From positions 177,342 to 241,341 of the forward strand of contig JBDKSB010000011.1 in the NCBI GenBank assembly GCA_039683095.1: a stretch of DNA of 64,000 nucleotides, in the 5' to 3' direction. This DNA is from Acidobacteriota bacterium (lineage in GTDB: Bacteria > Acidobacteriota > Aminicenantia > Aminicenantales > Saccharicenantaceae). Of this stretch, positions 26,584 to 35,795 are shown in pieces. How positions within the stretch are numbered: position 1 is the first letter of the stretch; every line of letters starts with the position of its first letter. A program made the position numbers and the translations under genes. The notes below the pieces were generated by a model. That model worked only from the letters and a program-made list of their open reading frames with translations. It had not been told where the DNA came from and ran no database searches.

Positions 26584-28986
26584 CTAGACGGGCTGGACTT
26601 TTTCGCGGATGAAGGCCTCGATCGTGTCCCCCGGCTGGAAGCCGTTGAACCCGCCGACGCCGATGCCGCACTCGTAGTCCTTCTTGACCTCGGTGACGTT
26701 CTCTTTGAGGTGCTTGAGCGAGGTGATCCGCCCCTGGTGGAGGACCTCCCGGCCGCGCAGGACGCGGGCTTCGGCGTTGCGCGGGATCCGGCCGTCCTGG
26801 ATGTAGCAGCCGGCGATCGCGCCGACCTTGGGGATCTGGAAGACCTTACGGACCTCGGCCCGGCCGAGGTAGGTTTCCTTGATGACCGGCTCGAGCAGGC
26901 CGATGACGGCCTTCTTGATGTCGTCCGTGAGCTGGTAGATGATCTTGTAGGTCCGGATCTCGACCTCTTCCTTCTTGGCCAGGTCCTCGATCTTCGGGGC
27001 CGGCTTGACGTTGTAGCCGACGATGATGGCCTTGGACGCGGAAGCGAGGAGGACGTCGGCCTCGGTGATGTTGCCCGTGCCGCCGCTGATGATCCTGATC
27101 TTGACCTTTTCGGTGCTCAGGGGCGGGATGACGTCCGAGAGGACCTCGAGCGATCCCTGGACGTCGGCCTTGAGGACGAGGTTGAGCTCCTTGGCCTGCC
27201 CGCCCTCGATCTTCTTGAACAGCTCGTCGAGGGTCACGCCGGCGTCGCGGGCCGTTTCCGGCTTCCTGGCCTGGAGCTTGCGGAACTCGACGACGTGCTT
27301 GGCCGCTTCCGGATCTTCCATGACCTGGAACGGGTCGCCGGAGACGGGGACGTCGGCGAAGCCCATGATCTCGACGGGTATGGACGGCCCGGCGCTCTTG
27401 AGGACCTTGCCGTGCTCGTCGAACATGGCCCGGACCTTGCCCATGGTCAGGCCCGAGACGAAGGCCTGGCCCTGTTCGAGCGTGCCCTGCTGGATGATGA
27501 CGGTGGCCAGCGGCCCCTTCTGGCTGTCCAGCCGGGCCTCGAGGACGACGCCCTGGGCCGGGACCTTGGGATTGGCCTTGAGCTCGAGCATGTCGCTCAG
27601 GAGCAGGATCATTTCGAGCAGGTCGCCGATGTTCTTGTTCTCCCTGGCCGAGATCTCGACGCAGATCGTCTTGCCGCCCCAGTCCTCGACCAGGAGGTTC
27701 TCTTTCGAGAGCTGCTGCTTGACGCGGTCGACGTTGGCCTCGGGCTTGTCGATCTTGTTGATGGCCACGATGATCGGAACGTTGGCCGCCCGGGCATGGT
27801 CGATGGCCTCCTTGGTCTGGGGCATCACCCCGTCGTCGGCCGCGACGACCAGGACGACTATGTCCGTGGCCTTGGCGCCCCGGGCCCGTATGCGGGTGAA
27901 GGCCTCGTGGCCCGGCGTATCGATGAAGGTGATGGTCCGGTTCTTGACGGCGACGCGGTAGGCGCCGATGTGCTGGGTGATGCCGCCCGATTCCTTGTCG
28001 ACGAGGTGGGACGAGCGGATGGCGTCGAGCAGGGTCGTCTTGCCGTGGTCGACGTGGCCCATGATGGTGACGACCGGAGAGCGCGGGGCGAGCTGCGACG
28101 TCTTGGCCTCGGCCATCTGGCGCATGGCCTGGTCGAGGCTGACGAGCTCCGCGTCGAAATGGGTCGCCCTGGTGACCGCCGCGGCCGCGTCGGCGTCGAC
28201 GAAGTCGCTGAGGCCGGCGTTGAAGCCCTTGGCGGCCAGCTTTTCGAGCAGGTCTTTCGGCCGGATCTTCATGGCCTCGGCGGCGTCCTTGATCTGCCAA
28301 CCCTCGCGGAACGCGATCTTCTGCCGGGGCTTCGGCGGCGCCGGCGGAGGCACGGGTTTGGCGGGGACGCGGGGCACGGGGGGCCTCGGGGCGGGCGCCG
28401 CCGGTCCGGCGGGCTTGTGAGGGGCCGGGTGCGGCGCTCCCGGCCTGGCCGGAGCGACCGGCCTGGGCGCGGGGGCCTGGGCGGGCCTGGCGGCTGGCGC
28501 GTGGGGCAGGGGGGGCTTCGGAGTTGGCGCCGGGGCCGCGGGTTCGTGTTTCGCGGGCGCGGGCGCGGGCGGCTTGGGCGCCGCTGACGGAGCGGGCGCG
28601 GGCTTGGCGGCGGGGGCCTGGGGCGCCGGGGCCGCGGGCTTAGCCGCCGGGACGTGGGCCTTGGGCGCCTCCGGCGCGGGAGCGGCGGGCTTCGCGGGCG
28701 CGGCCGGCTTGGCAGGGACGGCGGGCTTGGCCTCGGGCTCCTCGCCGGGCTTGACAGCCCTCTTCAGCGGCGGGGCCGCCTTGACGACGGGCACGGGCTT
28801 GCCGGGCGCGGCCGGCTTGGTCCCCGGCTGGACTCCCGGCTTCTGGACGGCGGGCTTGGCCGCGGGCTCCTCGCCGGGCTTGACGGCCCTCTTCAGCGGG
28901 GGGGCCGCACGAACGACCAGAGGGACCTTCGGTTCCTCCGGTTTGAGGGGTTTCTTGACGAGTGGTTTCTTGAACGGTTCAGTCAT
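26584..28986 (-). CDS. infB: Translation initiation factor IF-2
   Basis: GTPase that recruits fMet-tRNA to the 30S subunit. It has 800 aa. The first 220 or so residues are a low-complexity Pro/Ala/Lys linker, followed by an IF2_N module (WQIKDAAEAMKIRPKDLLEKL in part, about 225-270), then the GTPase with G1 GHVDHGKT (310-317), G3 DTPGHEAF and G4 NKID, and the C-terminal beta barrel, IF-2 core and EF-Tu-like domains. ATG 28986 overlaps the nusA stop by 8 bp; open frame upstream of it lies inside nusA and is not used. Confidence 0.97.
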   Translation of the reverse strand: MTEPFKKPLVKKPLKPEEPKVPLVVRAAPPLKRAVKPGEEPAAKPAVQKPGVQPGTKPAAPGKPVPVVKAAPPLKRAVKPGEEPEAKPAVPAKPAAPAKPAAPAPEAPKAHVPAAKPAAPAPQAPAAKPAPAPSAAPKPPAPAPAKHEPAAPAPTPKPPLPHAPAARPAQAPAPRPVAPARPGAPHPAPHKPAGPAAPAPRPPVPRVPAKPVPPPAPPKPRQKIAFREGWQIKDAAEAMKIRPKDLLEKLAAKGFNAGLSDFVDADAAAAVTRATHFDAELVSLDQAMRQMAEAKTSQLAPRSPVVTIMGHVDHGKTTLLDAIRSSHLVDKESGGITQHIGAYRVAVKNRTITFIDTPGHEAFTRIRARGAKATDIVVLVVAADDGVMPQTKEAIDHARAANVPIIVAINKIDKPEANVDRVKQQLSKENLLVEDWGGKTICVEISARENKNIGDLLEMILLLSDMLELKANPKVPAQGVVLEARLDSQKGPLATVIIQQGTLEQGQAFVSGLTMGKVRAMFDEHGKVLKSAGPSIPVEIMGFADVPVSGDPFQVMEDPEAAKHVVEFRKLQARKPETARDAGVTLDELFKKIEGGQAKELNLVLKADVQGSLEVLSDVIPPLSTEKVKIRIISGGTGNITEADVLLASASKAIIVGYNVKPAPKIEDLAKKEEVEIRTYKIIYQLTDDIKKAVIGLLEPVIKETYLGRAEVRKVFQIPKVGAIAGCYIQDGRIPRNAEARVLRGREVLHQGRITSLKHLKENVTEVKKDYECGIGVGGFNGFQPGDTIEAFIREKVQPV

Positions 28987-30016
28987 GGGCGTCTTCTTGT
29001 TTGATGGAGATTTTCCAGCCGACCAGCCGGGAAGCCAGCTTGACGTTGATGCCCTTCTTGCCGATGGCCAGCGAAAGCTGGTCCTGGGGCACGACGGCCA
29101 GGACGGCCTTCTCGCTGCGGCTGGCGACCTGGAGCCGGTCGACCTTGGCCGGGCTGAGGGCGGCCTTGGCGTAGCTAACCAGGTCGGGCGACCAGGGGAT
29201 GATGTCGACCTTCTCGCCCTGCAGCTCCTTGGAGATGGCCAGGATGCGGTTCCCCTTGACGCCGATGCAGGCGCCGACGGGATCGATGTCGCGCTCACGG
29301 CTGACCACGGCGACCTTGGCCCGTTCGCCGGGCTGGCGGACGATGTCCTTTATCTCGATCGTGCCGTTGGCGATCTCGGGTATCTCGGTCTCGAGCAGCC
29401 GGGCCAGGAAGCGGGGCGCGGACCGGGAGACGAGGATCTGCGGCCCCTGGTAGCCCTTGAGCACCTGGGTGATGACCGCCTTGATCAGGTCGCCGCGGCG
29501 CATCTCCTCGCCGGGCAGCTTCTCGCGCAAGGGGAGGGCGACCTCGGTCTTGTTGACCTCGAGGATGACGAAGCCCTCCTCGATCCGCCGGACGACGCCG
29601 GTGACGATCTCGCCGATCCGGGGGGCGAACTCGCTGATTATCTTCTCCTGCTCCGCGTCGCGGACCTTCTGGAAGATGACCTGCTTGGCCGCCTGGGCGG
29701 CGATCCGCCCCAGGGTGTCGGAGGGCAGGTCGACCTCGACCGTCTCGCCCTCCTGGACGTCGGGGCGGATGGCCCGGGCCTCGGCCAGGGAGATTTCCTC
29801 GGCCGGGTTCTTGGGGCGCTCGGCGGCCCGCTTGACGGCATAGACGCGCAGCTCGCCCTTCTCGGGCTTGAACAGGACCTGGACGGTCTCTTTCTGGGAG
29901 AAGAACTTGGCGGACGCGACCTTAAGGGATTCCTCGATCGCCTGGATGATGACGCGAGGCTCGACCCCCCGCTCTTTGCTGAGCTGCATGATCGTGTTCC
30001 AGACGTTGACTTTCAT
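28979..30016 (-). CDS. nusA: Transcription termination/antitermination factor NusA
   Basis: RNA polymerase-associated factor for pausing, termination and rRNA antitermination. It has 345 aa: an N-terminal polymerase-binding domain (about 1-125), an S1 domain with GEIVTGVVRRIEEGFVILEV, and two KH domains (KGNRILAISKELQGEKVDI; IGKKGINVKLASRLVGWKI). It lacks the acidic C-terminal repeats of the E. coli protein, as many bacterial NusA proteins do. It is first in the operon; no rimP precedes it. Confidence 0.96.
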   Translation of the reverse strand: MKVNVWNTIMQLSKERGVEPRVIIQAIEESLKVASAKFFSQKETVQVLFKPEKGELRVYAVKRAAERPKNPAEEISLAEARAIRPDVQEGETVEVDLPSDTLGRIAAQAAKQVIFQKVRDAEQEKIISEFAPRIGEIVTGVVRRIEEGFVILEVNKTEVALPLREKLPGEEMRRGDLIKAVITQVLKGYQGPQILVSRSAPRFLARLLETEIPEIANGTIEIKDIVRQPGERAKVAVVSRERDIDPVGACIGVKGNRILAISKELQGEKVDIIPWSPDLVSYAKAALSPAKVDRLQVASRSEKAVLAVVPQDQLSLAIGKKGINVKLASRLVGWKISIKQEDAHD

Positions 30017-30059
30017 CCGCTTTTCTCGATTCCCGGGTCAGGGGGTTCAAGGACGAGTG

Positions 30060-30088
30060 ATTATATCGGAATTCACCCCGGGATGCAA
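30060..30088 (-). promoter_or_regulatory. Promoter of nusA-infB-rbfA-truB operon
   Basis: Minus strand -35 TTGCAT (30088-30083), 17-bp spacer, consensus -10 TATAAT (30065-30060), located between miaB and nusA. Confidence 0.65.
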
Positions 30089-30107
30089 CGCGGCCGGCCC
30101 GCCGATC

Positions 30108-31430
30108 CTATCGGATCTCTGCGCCGTGGAGGGAATAGGGGCCGGAGCCGGTGATCCGGACCGGGACGAAGCGGCCGGAGGGGTCCGCCGGCGCGTCGAA
30201 GTTGACGACCAGGTTCCCCGCGGTCCGGCCGGAGAACCGGCCGCCGCCCTTGGGGCTGGGCCCGGCGCCGAGGACCCGGAGCTCGCGGCCGACGAAGGAC
30301 CGCAGGATGCCGGCCTGGATCGACCGCTGGAGGGCCTGGAGGGCGACGAGGCGCCGCCGCTTGACCTCGAGAGGGACGTCGTCGGGGACGGCCGCGGCCG
30401 CGGTCAGCGGACGGGGAGAGTAGCGGAAGGAGAAGACGCCGGCGCAGCCGACCTCGCGCAGGAGGCCGCACGTGGCCTCGAAATCCTCCTCCGTCTCGCC
30501 GGGGAAGCCGACGATGATGTCGGTCATGAGGAGGATGTCCGGGACGGCCCTCCTCAGCCGCCCGACGAGGGCGAGGTAGTCCTCGCGGGCGTAGCCCCGG
30601 TTCATCCTGTCGAGCACGCGGGACGAGCCGGACTGGACCGGCAGGTGCAGCGCCGGGCAGACCTTCGGGTTCGCCGCCATGGCCCGGATGATGTCGTCCC
30701 CGAAGTTCTTCGGGTGGGAGGTGATGAAGCGGATCCACTCGACGCCCGGCACGGCCGCGACGGCCCCGAGGAGCCCGGCGAAGCCGAGGCCGGAGCCCGG
30801 GTCCCGATAGGAGTTGACGTTCTGGCCGAGCAGCTGGATCTCGGGCCGGCCCGCCGCCGCGGCGGAGCGGACCTCGGCCAGGACGTTCGCCAGCGGCCGG
30901 AACTTCTCGCGGCCGCGCGAAAAGGGCACGATGCAGTAGGCGCAGAAGTTGTCGCAGCCCTCCATGACCGGGATGAAGGCGCTCCCCGGGGACTCGCGGG
31001 CCGTGGCCTCCGCCCCGACCTCGCGCCAGTCCCGGCCGAAGTCCGTCCGGATCACCGGGGCCTCCGCCGCCCGGGCGACGATCTCCGGCAGGTCGAGGTA
31101 GTTGTCGGGCCCGACGACGAAATCGACGGCCGGGATCCTTTCGACGAGGCCGGCGCCGCGCACCTGGGCGATGCAGCCCGCGACGCCGAGCAGGAAGGGC
31201 CGCTTCTTCCGGAGACCGGCCAGGCGGCCAAGGTAGGAATAGAGCTTTTCTTCCGATTTCTGGCGGACGGCGCAGGTGTTGACGATGACGATGTCGGCGT
31301 CCTCCGGGGCGCCGGCCCGGGCCGCGCCCGCGGCGGCCAGGACGCCGGCGATGTGCTCCGAGTCGTTCTCGTTCATCTGGCAGCCGAAGGTCCGGACGAA
31401 GACCTTCAGGCCGGAGAGGCGGGCGCTCAT
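30108..31430 (-). CDS. miaB: tRNA-2-methylthio-N6-dimethylallyladenosine synthase
   Basis: Radical SAM methylthiotransferase that converts i6A37 to ms2i6A37 in tRNA. It has 440 aa: an N-terminal UPF0004 domain with the auxiliary cluster cysteines (FGCQMNENDSE, NTCAVR, GCIAQ), a radical SAM core with CDNFCAYC, HLPVQSGSSRVL and IVGFPGETEEDF, and a C-terminal TRAM domain. The start chosen is ATG 31430. There is no ribosome-binding site and a TATAAT ends only 9 nt upstream, so the mRNA is likely leaderless. MiaB rather than MtaB is favoured by the motif set and length. Confidence 0.93.
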   Translation of the reverse strand: MSARLSGLKVFVRTFGCQMNENDSEHIAGVLAAAGAARAGAPEDADIVIVNTCAVRQKSEEKLYSYLGRLAGLRKKRPFLLGVAGCIAQVRGAGLVERIPAVDFVVGPDNYLDLPEIVARAAEAPVIRTDFGRDWREVGAEATARESPGSAFIPVMEGCDNFCAYCIVPFSRGREKFRPLANVLAEVRSAAAAGRPEIQLLGQNVNSYRDPGSGLGFAGLLGAVAAVPGVEWIRFITSHPKNFGDDIIRAMAANPKVCPALHLPVQSGSSRVLDRMNRGYAREDYLALVGRLRRAVPDILLMTDIIVGFPGETEEDFEATCGLLREVGCAGVFSFRYSPRPLTAAAAVPDDVPLEVKRRRLVALQALQRSIQAGILRSFVGRELRVLGAGPSPKGGGRFSGRTAGNLVVNFDAPADPSGRFVPVRITGSGPYSLHGAEIR

Positions 31431-31439
31431 GGGAGGGAC

Positions 31440-31445
31440 ATTATA
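31440..31445 (-). promoter_or_regulatory. -10 element of miaB
   Basis: Consensus TATAAT on the minus strand, 9 nt before the ATG. No good -35 lies at the normal distance, so it may rely on an activator or other contacts. Confidence 0.4.
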
Positions 31446-31468
31446 CACGAAGCCGCCGGGGGGGCGGG

Positions 31469-31903
31469 TCAGAGGATCTCTTCGAGGAGGGCGACGGCGT
31501 CGGCGACCAAGCCTTCGCACTTCGTCTCGTGGAGCTTCAGCTCGCTCGCTTTCCGGCTTCCTTCCGGCGTGCCGATCTCGCAGCCGAGGAGGTCCCGGCA
31601 CCTGACCGCTCCATGCCGCGAGCCGAACCGGGCGATGAGCTCCCGGACGAGGGCGTAGGTCTTTTCTTTGGCCGCCGCGTCCTCCGGCCGGACGCGGCCG
31701 TACTTGAGGCCGACGGCCAGGAACGCCCCGGTCAGGGCGCCGCACCAGTCGCCGCCGGCGGCGATGCCGCCGCCGAAGGGCTGGGACAGCCGCAAGGCCG
31801 TCTCCCGGTCGAGCCCCTGGTCCTCGGCGAAAGCGGCGAAGACCGACTGGGAGCAGCTGAAGCCGCGGCGGAACAGGCAGAGGGCGACCTCCGATCTGCT
31901 CAT
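31469..31903 (-). CDS. C-GCAxxG-C-C family protein
   Basis: 144-aa cysteine-rich helical protein of the C_GCAxxG_C_C family, whose conserved cysteines appear here as C17 (GFSCSQSVF), C54 (GGDWCGALTGAFLA), C102, C108 and C129. Members are proposed to be redox-active or metal/cofactor-binding; some are linked to electron transfer. It overlaps recN by 4 bp at its start and so is the second gene of that transcript. Its role beside recN is unexplained. Confidence 0.85.
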   Translation of the reverse strand: MSRSEVALCLFRRGFSCSQSVFAAFAEDQGLDRETALRLSQPFGGGIAAGGDWCGALTGAFLAVGLKYGRVRPEDAAAKEKTYALVRELIARFGSRHGAVRCRDLLGCEIGTPEGSRKASELKLHETKCEGLVADAVALLEEIL

Positions 31904-33591
31904 GATCTTCGTCCTTTCGGCAGGCCGCCGTCGAGCATCTCCCGGGCGATCTGACGGGAGGCCTCGGTCAGGCGGCTGCCGGCGACGAGCCGGGCGATCT
32001 CCTCGATCCGCTCCTCGCGTCCCAGCCGGCGCACTCCGGTGAATGTCCGCTCCTTCTCGACCCGCTTGTCGACGCTGAAGTGATGGGCCGCGGCCGAGGC
32101 GATCTGGGGCAGGTGGGTGATGCAGATGACCTGGTGGCGGGCGGCCAGCTGGTCGAGCTTGCGGGCGATGAACTCGGCCGTTTTGCCGCCGATCCCGGCG
32201 TCGACCTCGTCGAAGATGAGGGTCTGTTGCCCCTCCCGGTCCTTGCCCGCGGCCTTGAGGGCCAGCATCATCCGCGACAGCTCGCCGCCGGAGGCGATGC
32301 GCCGCAGGGGCCGCAGGTCCTCGCCGGGATTGGGCGAGAGGAGGAATTCGGCGTCCTCGGCGCCCTGGTCCCGGATGGTCGACGGGTCCTCGAGCGAGGG
32401 GGTCCGCGTCTCGAGCCGGACTTCGAAGCGGGCCTTGGCCATGCCCAGCAGGCCGATCTCCTTTTCGATGGTCCGGCCGAGCCTGTCGGCGGCCTTCTTC
32501 CGCTCGGCGCCCAGGAGGGCCGCCGTCCGGGCGTACTCGTCGAACTTCGAGCCGATCGCGGCCTCGAGCTCCTGGAGCCGCTCCTGGCCGGATTCGAGCC
32601 CGGCCCGCTCGCGGCGCAGGCTCTCGCCGTGGGCCAGGACCGCTTCGACCGAGCCGCCGTACTTGCGCTTGAGCTTCTCGATGACGCTCAGCCGCTCTTC
32701 GACCTCCTCGGCGTTATCCGGCGCCCCGGCCCTCCGGTCGCGGAAGCGGACGAGCAAGTCGGCGGCGTCCTGCAGGAGGATGGCGGCGTCCTGGAGGCCG
32801 GGCCGGAACTCGCCGAAGGACTCCTCGTAGGCGGCCAGGTCGGCCAGGACCGACTTCAGCCGGGCCAGGCGGGGGACGAGCGAGTCTTCGCCGGTGTAGG
32901 CTAGGTCGAGGGCCTTGTCGACGAGGCCGGCGATCTTCTCGGCGTTCCGCAGGATCTCGCGCTCGCGCAGGAGGGCGTCGTCCTCGCCGGGCTTGAGCCC
33001 GGCCGCCTCGATCTCCTTGAGCTGGTAAGCGATGAAGTCCAGCCGTTGCTCGCGCTCCTTCTCCCGGCCCTGGAGCTCGCGCTGCTCCTGGAGCAGGCGC
33101 CGCAGCTCCTGGGCCGTCCGGGCCGCGTCCCGGACGAGGCCGGGCGCGCCGAGGGTCTCGTCGAGGTAGGCCAGGTGGTTCTCCAGGTGGAGCAGGAAGA
33201 TGTGGTCGTTCTGGCCGTAGATATCGATTAGCTGCGGGCCGAGCTCGCGCAGCCGCCGGACCGGGACAAGGACCCCGTTGACGAAGGCCTTGCCCGAGCC
33301 CTGGTCGGTGACCGAGCGCTGGACGAGGAGCTCGCCGTCCTCGGGCTCGGGCAAGCCGGCCAGGTCGAGGGGCAGGCCGGTCACATCGAAGACGGCCTCG
33401 ACGAAGGCCTCGGCCTTGCCGGTGCGGACGAGGTCGGGCGAGCCCTTCTCGCCGAGGATCAGGCGGATGGCGTCGATGATGATCGATTTGCCCGCGCCGG
33501 TCTCGCCCGTCAGGATGGAGAAGCCGGGCTCGAGCGGGACCTCGAGCTCCTCGATCGTGGCCAGGTTCCTGACCCGCAGCAGCTTGATCAT
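31900..33591 (-). CDS. recN: DNA repair protein RecN
   Basis: SMC-like ATPase that acts at DNA double-strand breaks. It has 563 aa: an N-terminal ATPase lobe with Walker A GETGAGKS (29-36), two coiled-coil arms (about 150-400), and a C-terminal lobe with the signature LRRIASGGELSRMMLALK and Walker B TLIFDEVDAGIGG. It is full length. It follows the subtilase gene by 12 bp and overlaps the next gene by 4 bp. No LexA-like site was recognised. Confidence 0.97.
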   Translation of the reverse strand: MIKLLRVRNLATIEELEVPLEPGFSILTGETGAGKSIIIDAIRLILGEKGSPDLVRTGKAEAFVEAVFDVTGLPLDLAGLPEPEDGELLVQRSVTDQGSGKAFVNGVLVPVRRLRELGPQLIDIYGQNDHIFLLHLENHLAYLDETLGAPGLVRDAARTAQELRRLLQEQRELQGREKEREQRLDFIAYQLKEIEAAGLKPGEDDALLREREILRNAEKIAGLVDKALDLAYTGEDSLVPRLARLKSVLADLAAYEESFGEFRPGLQDAAILLQDAADLLVRFRDRRAGAPDNAEEVEERLSVIEKLKRKYGGSVEAVLAHGESLRRERAGLESGQERLQELEAAIGSKFDEYARTAALLGAERKKAADRLGRTIEKEIGLLGMAKARFEVRLETRTPSLEDPSTIRDQGAEDAEFLLSPNPGEDLRPLRRIASGGELSRMMLALKAAGKDREGQQTLIFDEVDAGIGGKTAEFIARKLDQLAARHQVICITHLPQIASAAAHHFSVDKRVEKERTFTGVRRLGREERIEEIARLVAGSRLTEASRQIAREMLDGGLPKGRRS

Positions 33592-33603
33592 ATCGGCCGG
33601 GCC

Positions 33604-34983
33604 CTAGTGGAGGATGTACGGGACGAGGGCCCGCTCCATGTTGATCCGGCCGTAGCCGGCGCGGTCGTCGCGGCCCGGCAGGGTCGCCTTGTTGATGTCG
33701 TCGGCCGTGTAGCGGATGATCTGCATGATCTGGTCGGCCGTCAGGTCGGGCTTGGCGCTCTTGAGCAGGGCGGCCATGCCGGCGACGTTCGGGGAGGCGG
33801 CCGAGGTCCCGGAGGCGAAGAGATAAGGCTCATAGCCCTGGCCGACGTACGACTGCGGGGCCGGGCCGAGGATCCAGACGCCGGGCGCGGCGACGTCCAT
33901 CTGGGGGCCGTAGTTCGAGAAATCGGCGATCTGGTCGTTGTAGTCGCTGGCGGCCACGGCCAGGACATAGTCGTCGTAGGCGGCGGGGTAGAGGACCCCG
34001 GCCAGCCCGTCGTTGCCGGCGGCGGCGACGATGACGACGCCCTTGTCGTGCGCGTAGCGGCAGGCCTCCTCGAGGAACGGGTCGTCGATATCCCCGCCCA
34101 GGCTGAGGTTGATGACGTCGGCCCCGTGGTCGGCGGCCCAGGTGATGCCGTCGATGATCCAGCTGTAGTAGCCGTTGCCCTGGGCGTCCATGACCTTGAC
34201 CGGCAGGACCCGGCAGTTCCAGGCGACGCCGGCGATGCCGACGGCGTTGTTCGTGTCCGCGGCCGCGACCCCGGCGACAAAGGTGCCGTGCCAGTGATCG
34301 TCGGAAGCCTCGTCGTCATCGTTGACGAAATCGTGCCCGTAGCCGGCCAGCTTGGCGGCGAGGTCGGGGTGGGAGAAGTCGACCCCCGTGTCGATGACGG
34401 CGATGACCGTTCCGTCGTCGCCCTTGGCCTGGTCCCAGGCCTTCACGGCCTTGATGTCGGCGCCGGAGGTCATCTGCGGCTGGATGCCCGGAGCGATGTC
34501 CAGGATGCCGCCGAGGTTGCGGAGGTTGTACTGGTAGCCGGCGAAATAGGGATCGTTGGGGAAATCGGCCAGGCGGGTCCGGTAGTCGGGCCGGGCCATG
34601 GCCACGTCGCCGTTGCGGCGGAGCATGGCCAGGGTCTCGGGGACCGAGACGCCCGGCGCGGTCCTGACGCTGTAGACGCCGATCCCGGCGATGCGGTGGA
34701 CGGCGGGGAAGCCGTAGGACCGCAGCAGCCCGTCGGCGTAATCCCCGGAAACCTCCGGGCGGAAGCTGACGAGGACGCGGTCGGTCGCGTAGCGAAGAAG
34801 GCGGCGGCGGAAGATCTGGCGTTCGGCCCGCAGGCTGGTCCGGGCCTGCCGCACCGGGGTCAGGGGGAGGCGCTTCGGAAAACGGGGCCAGGCGGAATCG
34901 CTGGCGCCCAGGGCGGCGCAAAGGACGGCGAGGAGCGCGAGGGCGGTCCTGGCGAGATTCCTGGGCGTCTTGGTCATGGTCAT
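33604..34983 (-). CDS. Secreted subtilisin-like serine protease (S8)
   Basis: 459-aa preproenzyme with a Sec signal peptide (about 1-30), a propeptide-like N-terminal domain (about 60-140, fervidolysin type), and an S8 catalytic domain. The triad is D198 (VIDTGVDFSHPD), H232 (HWHGTFVAG) and S394 (SGTSAASPNVAG); the oxyanion Asn is N324. It ends shortly after the catalytic domain, with no sorting or repeat domain. It lies in a compact minus-strand run with an outer-membrane protein gene 9 bp upstream and recN 12 bp downstream. It is probably for extracellular protein degradation or envelope processing. Confidence 0.93.
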   Translation of the reverse strand: MTMTKTPRNLARTALALLAVLCAALGASDSAWPRFPKRLPLTPVRQARTSLRAERQIFRRRLLRYATDRVLVSFRPEVSGDYADGLLRSYGFPAVHRIAGIGVYSVRTAPGVSVPETLAMLRRNGDVAMARPDYRTRLADFPNDPYFAGYQYNLRNLGGILDIAPGIQPQMTSGADIKAVKAWDQAKGDDGTVIAVIDTGVDFSHPDLAAKLAGYGHDFVNDDDEASDDHWHGTFVAGVAAADTNNAVGIAGVAWNCRVLPVKVMDAQGNGYYSWIIDGITWAADHGADVINLSLGGDIDDPFLEEACRYAHDKGVVIVAAAGNDGLAGVLYPAAYDDYVLAVAASDYNDQIADFSNYGPQMDVAAPGVWILGPAPQSYVGQGYEPYLFASGTSAASPNVAGMAALLKSAKPDLTADQIMQIIRYTADDINKATLPGRDDRAGYGRINMERALVPYILH

Positions 34984-34992
34984 CTCCTTCCC

Positions 34993-35766
34993 CTAGAACG
35001 CGCAGGCGAGGCCGGCGGAGAAAAGCCCGTCCAGGCCGCCCGGACGGGGCGAAACGCCGGCCTTGGCCCGCAGGGACAGCCGGCCGGTCAGGGCGACGTC
35101 CGCGCCCAGCGCGGCGCTGAACGAGAGATCGCCGGCATGCTTGGCCTCGCTCCCGGCCAGGTCCCCGATGGTCTCGGCCATCTTGAACGCGGCCCTGAGC
35201 CAGCGGGCCTGGACCTCGAGGTAGGGGGCGGCCCTCCTGAGCTTCCTGTATGTCAGCCGCGGCCCGGCCGCAACCTCCAGCCAGCTCGATCTCCCCTCGG
35301 CGCCGCCCTCGACCATGAAGCCTTCGAGGGGCCAGGTTTTCGACATCCCGAATGAATAGACGATCCGGCCCGTCCCGCCGATCTCAAAGCCCGAGAATCC
35401 GGCCAGGGGGGCGACGACCTCGGCGCCGAAGGCCAACCCCAGGAGAGGTGCGGCGTCGTATTCGAGGCTGATCGGCAGGCCGGAGAAGGTCAGGCCGCGG
35501 AAGTCCGTCAGGACCGCCCCGGCGCTGAGGCTCAGGACGGCGCCCTTGGTCAGGACGAGATCGGCCCGGGCGGAGATGAGCTGGCCCCCGATCCTGGACG
35601 ACGCGGCGTCGCCCTTCCAGACGACCGTGCGCGCCAGGTTCTCGTAGGTCAGGCCGACGGCGATCGACTTGACGTTCGGCTCGGCGGCCGCGGCCGCGCC
35701 GGCGACGAGGGCGGCAGCCGCCCACAGCCCCAGAACGGCACCCAGGCGCCTGCTCCGCTCCCCCAT
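34993..35766 (-). CDS. Predicted outer-membrane beta-barrel protein
   Basis: 257 aa with a signal peptide (about 1-28, ending VAGAAAAAE) and, after that, alternating hydrophobic/polar strands throughout (for example GAVLSLSAGAVLTDFRG, LSLRAKAGVSPRPG), ending in Phe. These are hallmarks of a small outer-membrane barrel. No family was recognised. It lies between bamD (29 bp upstream) and the secreted protease gene (9 bp downstream) and is probably co-transcribed with both. Confidence 0.65.
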   Translation of the reverse strand: MGERSRRLGAVLGLWAAAALVAGAAAAAEPNVKSIAVGLTYENLARTVVWKGDAASSRIGGQLISARADLVLTKGAVLSLSAGAVLTDFRGLTFSGLPISLEYDAAPLLGLAFGAEVVAPLAGFSGFEIGGTGRIVYSFGMSKTWPLEGFMVEGGAEGRSSWLEVAAGPRLTYRKLRRAAPYLEVQARWLRAAFKMAETIGDLAGSEAKHAGDLSFSAALGADVALTGRLSLRAKAGVSPRPGGLDGLFSAGLACAF

Positions 35767-35795
35767 GAAGATCCTCCCCGACCCCCGCCGGGGGA

